Notes under the pieces: generated by a model
Told to the model about the DNA's origin: nothing
Database searches by the model: none
What the model saw: only the letters and a program-made list of their open reading frames with translations
Assembly: GCA_964608315.1 (NCBI GenBank)
Contig: CAZSNF010000019.1
Coordinates: 4,868-68,867, forward strand
DNA length: 64,000 nucleotides
Direction of reading: 5' to 3'
From: VXPQ01 sp964608315
Lineage (GTDB): Bacteria; Bacteroidota; Rhodothermia; Rhodothermales; VXPQ01
Position numbers and translations under genes: made by a program
Shown here: one piece after another, positions 44,509 to 52,628 of the stretch
How positions within the stretch are numbered: position 1 is the stretch's first letter
How the letters are laid out: every line of letters starts with the position of its first letter

Positions 44509-45900
44509 AACTTCAGACGATCCTTCCAGCCCGCCGGTCTCTTCCTCCATCTTCAGTTCGATGGCCTTGTACCCGCCCTTCGAGCGGAAGTACAGGATCA
44601 GGAGTATGTAGCACACGAACATGAAGGCCGGAAGCCACGCCACGGTCCGCAGCGCGGATTGGCTCGAGGCCGATTGCACGGCCACGACACGATCCTGATC
44701 TTCCTGGGACAGTAGCGCCACTGCATCGTCGTTGAGGGTACGCGCGTCCAGCAGACCGGAACCTTCCGGTTCAAGCACCTGATCGACCAGTTCAGGCGCC
44801 GTAGCATGGAGCTCGTTATCTATAAACTGATCCTGGATAGAGCCAAGAACCGGATTCCCCAGCAACCCCGCCGCAAGCATGCCGACGCCGGCGATCGTAT
44901 TGATCGTCATGGCGCCGCCATGCGGGAACCGCTCGGAAACCACGCCCAGCGTCGTCGGCCAGAAGAAGGTCTTTCCAAGACCATAGCAGGTAGCGGCAAG
45001 AAATACCGCAAGCATTGCCGACCCCGCCTCCGAAAGCAGGACGAGCCCTACGCAGGCGATCGCGGCGCTGCACGCGAGGAGACCCAGCGGATTGATCCGA
45101 TGCACGATCGGCCCGGCGAAAAACCGCAGGACGAACATGATGGCCGAAGTATACACCAGGACCCAGAGCGGATGCACCGGGGTGTTACTCAGCACGCTCT
45201 CCATCAGCGCTGTAATCCAGCTGTCCGTACCCAATTCGGTAATGGCCAGCGGAACCATGATAACCAGCAGGATAAGAAACAGGGGATGGTACATGGTCTT
45301 GAGCATGCCCCCATACCCGACGCCCGCGGCCACGCGCTCCTGCACCGGCCAGGTCTCCCGAACCAGCATCCAGCCGTAGACCAGCGTGGGGAGAATCACG
45401 AAGGCCACCTGCCAGCGCCAGCCGATATCGCCGACCGCGATAAGCAGGACGCCGCCCAGCACAAGGCCGCCCGGCCACCCCGCATGCAGTATGTTCAGGT
45501 GGTGCGTCTTGGACTCGGGATACAAGGTGGCCACCGCCGGATTGATGACGGCCTCCACGATACCGTTCGCCAGCGCCAGGATGAACGTGCCGATGTAGAG
45601 CACCCAGAACGGGTCGCCTATATGTCCGGCGCATATCGTCACGAGCGCAGAGAGAAGGTGCCCCGCGCACGCGATGCGGATCGACGTATGGTATCCGATC
45701 TTGTCGATGATCAGACTGAACAGAATGATCGTAATGGGGAAACCCAGCAAGCCTGCCCCGGCAATCCATCCTATCTGTTCCTGGCTCAGATTGAACTCAT
45801 CGCCCCATGTACCAAGAAGACCAGCTCGAATAACGAAGCCGAAAGACGTAGCGACCAGCGCTATAATGCTTCCTACAAAAAGACGGTTTTTATTGACCAT
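44506..45900 (-). CDS. MFS transporter (sugar-permease-like)
   Basis: A 464-residue inner-membrane carrier with about 12 hydrophobic segments, from 'LFVGSIIALVATSFGFVIRAGLL' to 'WLPAFMFVCYILLILYF'. A long polar loop before the last segment ('DQVLEPEGSGLLDARTLNDD') is unusual. MFS features include 'LSQEQIGWIAGAGLLGFPI', 'IIDKIGYHTSIRIACAG' (loop 2-3 motif A region) and 'ALANGIVEAVINPAVATLYPE'. It resembles the FHS/FucP-like sugar-proton symporters. It is 31 bases downstream of the Gfo/Idh/MocA gene, so the two are probably co-transcribed and the carrier likely imports that enzyme's substrate or a related sugar derivative. The substrate cannot be assigned. Confidence 0.88.
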   Translation of the reverse strand: MVNKNRLFVGSIIALVATSFGFVIRAGLLGTWGDEFNLSQEQIGWIAGAGLLGFPITIILFSLIIDKIGYHTSIRIACAGHLLSALVTICAGHIGDPFWVLYIGTFILALANGIVEAVINPAVATLYPESKTHHLNILHAGWPGGLVLGGVLLIAVGDIGWRWQVAFVILPTLVYGWMLVRETWPVQERVAAGVGYGGMLKTMYHPLFLILLVIMVPLAITELGTDSWITALMESVLSNTPVHPLWVLVYTSAIMFVLRFFAGPIVHRINPLGLLACSAAIACVGLVLLSEAGSAMLAVFLAATCYGLGKTFFWPTTLGVVSERFPHGGAMTINTIAGVGMLAAGLLGNPVLGSIQDQFIDNELHATAPELVDQVLEPEGSGLLDARTLNDDAVALLSQEDQDRVVAVQSASSQSALRTVAWLPAFMFVCYILLILYFRSKGGYKAIELKMEEETGGLEGSSEV

Positions 45901-45931
45901 GATCGCGTTACGGAATAAATGAACGGGAAAT

Positions 45932-47047
45932 TCAGGAAACCTCGGGGATATCGATGCGCCGCCCGCCCTGCATCGCCGATTCGTGGGCGCAAATGCCCGT
46001 CATCGTCCAGTTGGCTGCAGGGGCCGCATCGGAGACCGACTGGCGGTCTTCCAGAATCGCCCGAAGAAATTCGTGTACCATATGGGGGTGCGACCCGCCG
46101 TGTCCGCCGCCCTGAATGAACGAGGTGTGCTCATGCTCGTCATCGTAGACGCCGCCGGTGGTAAAGGGCGCGATCTCGTCAGGGAGCAGGTGGGCGTAGT
46201 CGGGAACCTCGATGCGCTCGGCGTCTTCGTAGCCGGAGTATACCACGGGCCCGTCGCCGATCGTCTGTTCCCACTCGAACGAGCTTTCCGTGCCGTACAC
46301 ATCGAAGCTCTCCCGGTACTGCCGAATGGTGTTGAAGAGGGACCGGGTCACCTCGCAGGACAGGTCCGAATCCACCATCGACACCAGCGCGGATTCGACG
46401 GCGAACGGGGAACCGTAGGGTTCGACGTAATCTTCCTGGATGCGCCCGGAGCCGAAACACACGACGGATTCGGCGCGAGCCCCGGCAAGCAGCAGCAGCG
46501 GACTGACCGCGTGCGTAGCGTAGTGCATGGGCGGAAATCCGTACCAGTAGGCGGGCCATCCGGGCAAGCCCATGTTCTGCTGATGCGAGCCGCGCAAAAA
46601 CTGTATTTTCCCCAGGCGCCCCGATTCGAGCAGTTCGAGGGCATACAGGAATTCCCGGGTGTAGATGGCCGTTTCCATCATCATATATACCTTGCCGCTT
46701 TGGCGGCGGGCCTCCGCGATCCGGAGGCATTCTTCCACGGTCGTCGCCATAGGCACGGTGCAGGCCGTATGCTTGCCTGCCTCCAGCGCAGCCAGGGACA
46801 TGGGAGCATGGGCCGCAATCGGGGTGTTGATGTGAATGGCGTCCACCTCAGGTTCCGCAAGAAGCGCTTTCAGGTCCGTATAGCGCCGCTCCACGCCAAA
46901 TTGATCTCCAATCTCGTTCAGCCCCTTTTCGTCTCGCTTGCAAATCGCCCAGAGTTCGGCGTCGGGATGGCGTTGGTATATCGGGATGAACTCGGCCCCG
47001 AAACCCAGTCCGACGACCGCAACGTTGACCTTGGTCTTTTTCGACAT
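45932..47047 (-). CDS. Gfo/Idh/MocA family oxidoreductase
   Basis: A 371-residue NAD(P)-dependent dehydrogenase. The start at 47047 (MSKKTKVNVAVVGLGFGAEF) places the Rossmann GxGxxxxF motif at about residues 13-19; 19 codons upstream are spurious. The substrate-sugar domain contains 'EAGKHTACTVPMATTVEECL', where the family EKP motif has become VPM, so the usual catalytic lysine is missing. Later come 'GLPGWPAYWYGFPPMHYATHAV' (His candidate) and a His/Gly-rich 'GGGHGGSHPHMVHEF'. Loss of the EKP lysine points to a divergent subfamily. It probably acts on a sugar, inositol or glycoside, with the downstream MFS carrier and DUF1080 hydrolase. A full MITE-like element lies 60 bases upstream. Confidence 0.9.
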   Translation of the reverse strand: MSKKTKVNVAVVGLGFGAEFIPIYQRHPDAELWAICKRDEKGLNEIGDQFGVERRYTDLKALLAEPEVDAIHINTPIAAHAPMSLAALEAGKHTACTVPMATTVEECLRIAEARRQSGKVYMMMETAIYTREFLYALELLESGRLGKIQFLRGSHQQNMGLPGWPAYWYGFPPMHYATHAVSPLLLLAGARAESVVCFGSGRIQEDYVEPYGSPFAVESALVSMVDSDLSCEVTRSLFNTIRQYRESFDVYGTESSFEWEQTIGDGPVVYSGYEDAERIEVPDYAHLLPDEIAPFTTGGVYDDEHEHTSFIQGGGHGGSHPHMVHEFLRAILEDRQSVSDAAPAANWTMTGICAHESAMQGGRRIDIPEVS

Positions 47048-47107
47048 AACGCTTGAACCGTACGGGTGACGTATCATCCATTCGGGCGAAAGCCCGGCAG
47101 GCAATAT

Positions 47108-47363
47108 AGGAACCTCTGATTAATTCTGCAAAGTTCAGAGGCTGCGAGGGACGCGCTGGCAAGGAATAACGAAGCAATGCGGCAGGCCCCGCATAATGAG
47201 GAATGACACGGCCAGAGCGTTCCTCGCGGTCTCTCGAAGGGCGCTTCGCGTCCGCCATGCCCTGCATCCGTAGCGTATGCCGCTGATTTCAACGATGCCA
47301 TTGCAATGTTCTGTACGCACGAACGCGAAGCACTGATCGAAGCAGAATTAATCAGAGGTTCCT
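47108..47363. mobile_element. MITE-like element A, full inverted copy, 256 bp with perfect ends
   Basis: Terminal inverted repeats are 22 bp and perfect: AGGAACCTCTGATTAATTCT plus GC at 47108-47129, mirrored at 47342-47363. The interior is homologous in reverse orientation to 34737-34993. No coding capacity. No convincing target-site duplication. It occupies most of the divergent promoter region between the Gfo/Idh gene and the cupredoxin gene, so at least one of these must be expressed from or across it. Confidence 0.92.
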
Positions 47364-47411
47364 GTAATCATCTTTGCAAATATATTGCATTTTTCCTGAA
47401 ATTATACCCCA

Positions 47412-48470
47412 ATGCGACGCGCCCCTTCGATCATATTCCTTGCCTGCGTGGCGGCAGGCGCCCTCGCCCCGGGTTCGCCAGCCTTGCATTCCGCGCTCGC
47501 GCAGGAGGCCGGGGCGGCAGATCGGGAATATGTTCTCGAAACCCACATCCTCGGCTATCGGGGCGTGGGCGGCGATATCGACGGAGTCCGCAACCCCGTT
47601 CTGCGGGCCAGGCAAGGCGAAACCGTACGGATCGTTCTGGTGAATGTGGAGCCGCTGGCGCACGATCTGGCGCTCGAAACCCTGCAAGCGCAGACGAAAA
47701 TAATCCTTGACGTCGGCGAACGGACCGATCTTCTGTTCGCTGCCGAGGCGAACGACGTCTATTACTGTACGATTCCGGGGCACCGGGCCGCCGGCATGGA
47801 AGGGCGGTTCGAAATTATAAGGGAAACGGAAGGCGTCGCCGGAACGGCGTCGGACGCAGGCGACGGGGCCGCAGCGCGGACGCCGCTCCTGAATGAGTTG
47901 CCCCCTCCGGGAAGCATTCCCCTGCCCCCCCTGAAACCACCGCCCCACGCAGGCTTGCAGGCAACCGGCAACCCGGCAAGCACGAACCTGACAGGGCTTC
48001 TGGAACACCGCAACGAGCACATCCGGGCAAGAGCCGTACAACTGCTTGCGGAGAGCGGGAATGTCCCGGAAAATGTCCTGAACGCTTTTGCGCGCGCGGC
48101 GCGCGAGGACTCTTCTTTGCTGGTGAGGATGTATCTTGCAGAAGCAACGCGGCGCATCGAACCCGAACGCCGCTGGGACATCCTCGAGGGACTGCACGCC
48201 CATGCGGCAGACGCCGCCGACCATACGCTGCCGATCCTGATCTGGCGCGCCACCGACGCCGCCCTGTCCGCGGATGCGGATCGGGCGCTGACGCTGGCGC
48301 TAAATTCCAAATGGCCCCATGCCTTATCCTATACGGTGCAACGCATCGCCGAAGAAGGATCGCAGGATGCGCTGCGCGCGCTTACCGGACGCCTGACGCA
48401 GGCAACCGCCGACCAGCGAACCATCCTCCTGAACGGCATCCACCAAATCGTCCAGCCAACAGATCCATGA
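47412..48470 (+). CDS. Secreted cupredoxin fused to a HEAT-like tail
   Basis: A 352-residue protein with a signal peptide ending HSALAQ. Residues about 38-140 are a cupredoxin: likely type 1 copper ligands are His84 ('PLAHDLAL') and the C119-x4-H124-x4-M129 loop in 'YYCTIPGHRAAGM'. After a Pro-rich linker, residues about 195-350 are a HEAT-like helical region ('LLEHRNEHIRARAVQLLAE', 'RIEPERRWDILEGL'). That region is closely similar to the C-terminus of the PVC-type dehydrogenase encoded at 49921-52533. The cupredoxin probably accepts electrons from such a dehydrogenase, with the shared tail helping assembly; that link is inference. The stop overlaps the next gene's ATG by four bases. Confidence 0.85.
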   Translation: MRRAPSIIFLACVAAGALAPGSPALHSALAQEAGAADREYVLETHILGYRGVGGDIDGVRNPVLRARQGETVRIVLVNVEPLAHDLALETLQAQTKIILDVGERTDLLFAAEANDVYYCTIPGHRAAGMEGRFEIIRETEGVAGTASDAGDGAAARTPLLNELPPPGSIPLPPLKPPPHAGLQATGNPASTNLTGLLEHRNEHIRARAVQLLAESGNVPENVLNAFARAAREDSSLLVRMYLAEATRRIEPERRWDILEGLHAHAADAADHTLPILIWRATDAALSADADRALTLALNSKWPHALSYTVQRIAEEGSQDALRALTGRLTQATADQRTILLNGIHQIVQPTDP

Positions 48471-49681
48471 CGAAACTCCTCTTTACCCGGACCCTGTACG
48501 CCGCCTTCGGCATGGCGCTCTTGCTCTGTACGGCGAACGCCGCCACGGGACAGGCCGCCTTCGACAAAATGCACCTCACCGAGGTGTTTCTTGCGGAAGG
48601 AGGCGCCATCGGAGACCTGAACGGGGACGGCGCGGCGGACCTGGTGGCGGGACCGTACTGGTACGCCGGCCCTTCGTTCGAGACGCGCCATGCGTTCTAT
48701 AAACCCAAGCCATTCGGCATAAGGGGCTTTTCGTATTCGGACAATTTTATTGTCGACGTGCACGATTTCAACGACGACGGACGAAACGACATTCTCGTGA
48801 TCGGATTTCCGGGGCAAGAGGCATTCTGGTACGAAAATCCCGGAGAGCCGGATAAAGAGGACGCCGGGTACTGGACGCGGCATCTCGCCCTCCCCGTCGT
48901 GGACAACGAATCTCCTCACATTCTGGACATCGACGGAAACGGACATCCGGAGATCGTCGCCCATGTGGACGGGTATCTGGGCTACGCATCCTGCGATCCG
49001 GAGCGTCCGACCGAACCCTGGACGTTCCGGCAGGTCGCAGGTCCGTACGAAGAATTGTTTCGTTTCTCGCACGGGTTCGGGGTCGGGGACGTGAACGGCG
49101 ACGGCCTCAACGACTTGCTTCTGTCGAACGGGTGGTGGGAAAATCCGGGATTCGATGCAGATACGCCCTGGGAACGCCATGAAGAAACATTCGCCCTCGG
49201 CGGCGCGCAAATGTACGCCTACGATGTGGACGGGGACGGGCTGAACGACGTGATCACGAGCCGCGACGCACACGGCTGGGGACTTTCATGGTTCCGCCAA
49301 CTCCCGGAGGGCGGCTTCGAGAAACACATTATTCTCCGGGAGGATGCAGCGAACGAGCCGGGCAGGGCCCGGTTCTCCCAGTTGCACGCCGTGGCGCTGG
49401 TCGACATGGACCGGGACGGATTGAAGGATATCGTGACCGGAAAACGATTCCGGGCGCACGGCGAGGCCATGGACCCCGAACCGAACGCCCCGCCGGTGCT
49501 CTACTGGGTCCGGCTCACGCGGGCGGATAACGGGGATGTCGTCTGGATCCCCCATCTCATCGATGACGATTCGGGGGTCGGCGTCGCGCTCGCGGTGAAA
49601 GACGCGAACGGCGACGACTATCCGGACATTCTGGTCGTCAACAAGAAAGGCACGTATATCTTTCGTCAGAACGTCCAGTAA
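48467..49681 (+). CDS. Secreted FG-GAP/VCBS repeat protein
   Basis: A 404-residue exported protein whose start at 48467 overlaps the cupredoxin stop (ATGA). The signal peptide ends near ANAATGQA. The rest is a beta-propeller of FG-GAP/VCBS-type repeats, each with a calcium-binding Asp-rich loop: 'GDLNGDGAADLVAG', 'HDFNDDGRNDILVI', 'LDIDGNGHPEIVA', 'GDVNGDGLNDLLLS', 'YDVDGDGLNDVIT', 'VDMDRDGLKDIVTG', 'KDANGDDYPDILVV'. Seven such loops are seen. Such proteins often accompany PVC-type dehydrogenases and may bind sugars or act as lyase scaffolds. No catalytic residues are recognised. Confidence 0.9.
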   Translation: MTKLLFTRTLYAAFGMALLLCTANAATGQAAFDKMHLTEVFLAEGGAIGDLNGDGAADLVAGPYWYAGPSFETRHAFYKPKPFGIRGFSYSDNFIVDVHDFNDDGRNDILVIGFPGQEAFWYENPGEPDKEDAGYWTRHLALPVVDNESPHILDIDGNGHPEIVAHVDGYLGYASCDPERPTEPWTFRQVAGPYEELFRFSHGFGVGDVNGDGLNDLLLSNGWWENPGFDADTPWERHEETFALGGAQMYAYDVDGDGLNDVITSRDAHGWGLSWFRQLPEGGFEKHIILREDAANEPGRARFSQLHAVALVDMDRDGLKDIVTGKRFRAHGEAMDPEPNAPPVLYWVRLTRADNGDVVWIPHLIDDDSGVGVALAVKDANGDDYPDILVVNKKGTYIFRQNVQ

Positions 49682-49730
49682 ACAACCTGCCGGATGCGAA
49701 AATGCGAAAACGCCGGAGCATCCGCTCATC

Positions 49731-49836
49731 AGGGCCTGTGGTTGCGCCTTTGAGCGAAACATCGGGCCGCCAATACCCCTGCCTGCCCATCGTCTGCGTA
49801 CCCTTATGTATTCGCGAAAAGGCGCACCACAGACCC
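49731..49836. mobile_element. MITE-like element C, about 106 bp
   Basis: Ends AGGGCCTGTGGTTGCGCCTT and AAGGCGCACCACAGACCC are inverted repeats with one mismatch and one deleted base. The first nine bases are the same as in element B, suggesting the same transposase family. The interior is non-coding. It lies in the 239-base gap between the FG-GAP gene and the next dehydrogenase gene. Confidence 0.6.
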
Positions 49837-49849
49837 GTTCCACACTGGG

Positions 49850-49902
49850 CCAGTGCACCCCTCGCAAGCCTCTGAGCTTTGCGGACTTAATCAGAGCATC
49901 CT
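49850..49902. repeat. Right-end fragment of MITE-like element A
   Basis: CCCCTCGCAAGCCTCTGAGC and GGACTTAATCAGAGCATCCT match the right end at 34950-34993 almost exactly. The rest of the element is missing; element C lies directly beside it. Its tip is 19 bases from the ATG of the dehydrogenase gene, the same arrangement as before ogt. Confidence 0.8.
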
Positions 49903-49920
49903 TAAATAATTTAACCCGCC

Positions 49921-52533
49921 ATGATGCTTGCCTTATTTTTTAATGCTTCCTCTTTTTTCCGCCGGTTGCTTGCCGCCATAGCGCTTGCCGCCGCAACCGC
50001 TTCCGCGCCGTCGATGGCGCAAGACGCCGGACATGCGCCCGCCGCCAACGGGCGCACGCTGAACGTCGATTTCGAAACGGGAGACCTGACCGACTGGACC
50101 GCCGCAGGCAACGCCTTCGCAAACGAACCCGTCGAAGGCGATCCGTTCGCCTCGGGCGAAGCGGTTGTCGCGGAAATGATCCAGACCTTGCGGGAACGAC
50201 GCAGGCAGGAGCCGGCGGCCTTGCGCAGCGGACACAAGGGCGCCCGGTGGGTCAGTTCCGGCGCGGCGCACGGACCGGCAAGCCTGGGTACGCTGACGTC
50301 TTCCCCATTCGAGGTTACGCATCCGTACGCAAGTTTTCTGATTTCCGGGGGCGCGCTGGAAAGCACCCGGGCGGAACTGGTCCGGCCCAGCGATGGGGCC
50401 GTCATTTTTTCGACGAGCGGCGACAACGACCTTACCCTGCGGCCTGTCGTGACCGATCTGGAAGAGCATGTCGGCGAGACCATCTTCATACGTCTTGTGG
50501 ACGAGGACACCGGCGGTTCCACGGCAGCGTACATTCCCGAAAATGCGTACGCGCACATCAACTTCGACCACTTTCGTTTCCATGCGGAGCGGCCTTCCTT
50601 CGCGGATGAACTCGATCCTTCCGCTATTGCAAGGCTACCGGCCTGGGATCCGGTATTGCTGGAAGGAGGAAGCGCGCAGGAAGCCGCGCAGACGATGACC
50701 GTCCCGGACGGTTTCAGCGTACAGCTGGTCGCGGCGGAGCCGGATGTCGTCAATCCCATTGCGATGGCGCTCGACCACCGGGGACGCGTGTGGGTCGTCG
50801 AGGGGCTGACCTATCCGGTCCGGGCGCCGGAAGGCGAAGGCAAGGACCGGATTCTCATTTTCGAAGACACCGACGGGGACGGCGCATTCGACGTACGGAA
50901 AGTCTTCATGGAAGGGTTGAATCTGGTGAGCGGCCTGGAACTGGGTTTCGGTGGGGTATGGGTCGGAGCGGCCCCCTACCTGCTTTACATCCCTGTCGAC
51001 GCATCCGGAGATCAGCCCGCAGGCCCTCCAGAGGTGCTACTGGACGGGTTCGGCTACCACGACACGCACGAAACCCTGAACTCCTTCATGTGGGGGCCGG
51101 ATGGCTGGCTCTACGGTACGCACGGCGTGTTTACTCACTCGAACGTGGGCAAACCGGGCGCGGAAGACGACGAACGCGAAAAACTCAATGCGGGCGTATG
51201 GCGGTATCACCCGACGCAGCGCATCTTCGAGGTGTTTGCGTACGGCACCAGCAATTCCTGGGGACTGGACTGGGATGCGCATGGGCAACTGTTCCTGACG
51301 GCCTGCGTCATTCCGCACTTGCATCACGTCATTCCCGGCGCCCGCATGATGCGGCAGGCCGGCGAACATTTCAATCCGTACGTGTACGACGACCTGGACC
51401 CGATCAGCGACCATGTGCACTGGGTGGGCAATCAGGGACCCCACGCGGGCAACCGGCGATCCGGCGTGGCGGGCGGCGGGCACGCCCATGCAGGCGCCAT
51501 GATTTACCAGGGCGGCTCGTGGCCGACGACGTACCATGGACGCATTTTCATGCATAATATCCACGGATTCCGGGCGAACACGGACATTCTCGAACGAAGC
51601 GGCTCCGGGTACGTGGGCCGGCACGGAGAGGATTTTATGCTGACTCATGACAGCTGGTCCCAGATGCTGGACCTCGTATACGGCCCGGACGGGTCCGTGC
51701 ATGTCATCGACTGGTACGACAAAAACCAGTGTCATCACGGGAACCCCGAAAGCCACGACCACGAGACCGGACGCATCTACCGGATTTCGCACGAGAACGA
51801 CGAGTGGATGCCAGTCGATCTGGAGCGGCTCTCTCCCCTGGAACTGGCCGAACTCCAGATGCACCCGAACGACTGGTATGTGCGGACGGCACGGCGCATC
51901 CTGCAGGACCGGGGATCGGACGAAGCCGTGCACGAAGCGCTATGGACCCGGTTCGAGGAAAATCCGGACGAGACGCGGAAGCTGCGGGCACTCTGGGCGC
52001 TACATGTGACCGGCGGCCTTTCGGACGAGTCGCTGACCGGCCTGCTCGACCACGAAAACGAACACGTCCGGGCATGGGCGATCCATCTTCTGGCCGAAGA
52101 CCGGGACGTGCCCGAAGAGGCGGCGCAGGCATTCACGCGGATGGCCGGGGAAGATTCTTCCGCCCTGGTCCGGCTCTACATCGCCAGCGCCCTCCAGCGC
52201 ATGGCCCCCGAACGCAGATGGGAAGCGCTGGAGGCGCTTCTGCAGCGGACCGAAGACGTCGAGGATCAAAATATTCCCCTGATGACGTGGTATGCGCTGG
52301 AACCGCTGGTCCCCGCGGACATGGAGCGAGCCATGGACCTGGCGCTTTCCGCCCGCTTGCCTCGCATATTGCCCTTCACCGTCAGCCGCATTGCGGCTAC
52401 GGGCAGCGACGAAGCGCTCGCCTTGCTGTCGGAATACCTTGGCGCGCTGGAGAATGCGGATCGGCAAGCCGTAATTCTTGAGGGGATCCGCGCGTGGACG
52501 GAACAGGCGGAAGGACAAGAAGAAGACCGCTGA
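49921..52533 (+). CDS. PVC-type dehydrogenase without heme domain
   Basis: An 870-residue exported protein, signal peptide ending PSMAQ. Residues about 45-225 are a carbohydrate-binding-like beta-sandwich ('NVDFETGDLTDWTAAGNAF', 'FRFHAERPSF'). Residues about 250-640 are the propeller of the 'membrane-bound dehydrogenase' family ('FSVQLVAAEPDVVNPIAMALDHRGRVWVVE', 'NSFMWGPDGWLYGTHGVF', 'SNSWGLDWDAHGQLFLTACVIPHLHHVIPGA', 'DGSVHVIDWYDKNQCHHG', given as pieces). A HEAT-like C-terminus follows, almost the same as the cupredoxin protein's tail. Unlike the homologue at 31351-34653 there is no CxxCH motif, so electrons would leave through a separate carrier, for which the cupredoxin gene just upstream is a natural candidate. 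Confidence 0.88.
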   Translation: MMLALFFNASSFFRRLLAAIALAAATASAPSMAQDAGHAPAANGRTLNVDFETGDLTDWTAAGNAFANEPVEGDPFASGEAVVAEMIQTLRERRRQEPAALRSGHKGARWVSSGAAHGPASLGTLTSSPFEVTHPYASFLISGGALESTRAELVRPSDGAVIFSTSGDNDLTLRPVVTDLEEHVGETIFIRLVDEDTGGSTAAYIPENAYAHINFDHFRFHAERPSFADELDPSAIARLPAWDPVLLEGGSAQEAAQTMTVPDGFSVQLVAAEPDVVNPIAMALDHRGRVWVVEGLTYPVRAPEGEGKDRILIFEDTDGDGAFDVRKVFMEGLNLVSGLELGFGGVWVGAAPYLLYIPVDASGDQPAGPPEVLLDGFGYHDTHETLNSFMWGPDGWLYGTHGVFTHSNVGKPGAEDDEREKLNAGVWRYHPTQRIFEVFAYGTSNSWGLDWDAHGQLFLTACVIPHLHHVIPGARMMRQAGEHFNPYVYDDLDPISDHVHWVGNQGPHAGNRRSGVAGGGHAHAGAMIYQGGSWPTTYHGRIFMHNIHGFRANTDILERSGSGYVGRHGEDFMLTHDSWSQMLDLVYGPDGSVHVIDWYDKNQCHHGNPESHDHETGRIYRISHENDEWMPVDLERLSPLELAELQMHPNDWYVRTARRILQDRGSDEAVHEALWTRFEENPDETRKLRALWALHVTGGLSDESLTGLLDHENEHVRAWAIHLLAEDRDVPEEAAQAFTRMAGEDSSALVRLYIASALQRMAPERRWEALEALLQRTEDVEDQNIPLMTWYALEPLVPADMERAMDLALSARLPRILPFTVSRIAATGSDEALALLSEYLGALENADRQAVILEGIRAWTEQAEGQEEDR

Positions 52534-52541
52534 AAAAAAGC

Positions 52542-52567
52542 GTATCCTGTCCTATATTCAAGGATAC
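52542..52567. repeat. Hairpin made of MITE-tip-like sequences
   Basis: GTATCCT-(13 bases)-AGGATAC forms a perfect 7-bp stem nine bases after the dehydrogenase stop. The right arm continues CTCTGATCTTC, like the left tip of element A, so this may be a collapsed element. It could also act as a 3' hairpin. Confidence 0.4.
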
Positions 52568-52628
52568 TCTGATCTTCAGAACAATCCATTCATCGTTTTT
52601 CCTTCGCGCAACAACCTGTACGAGAATC

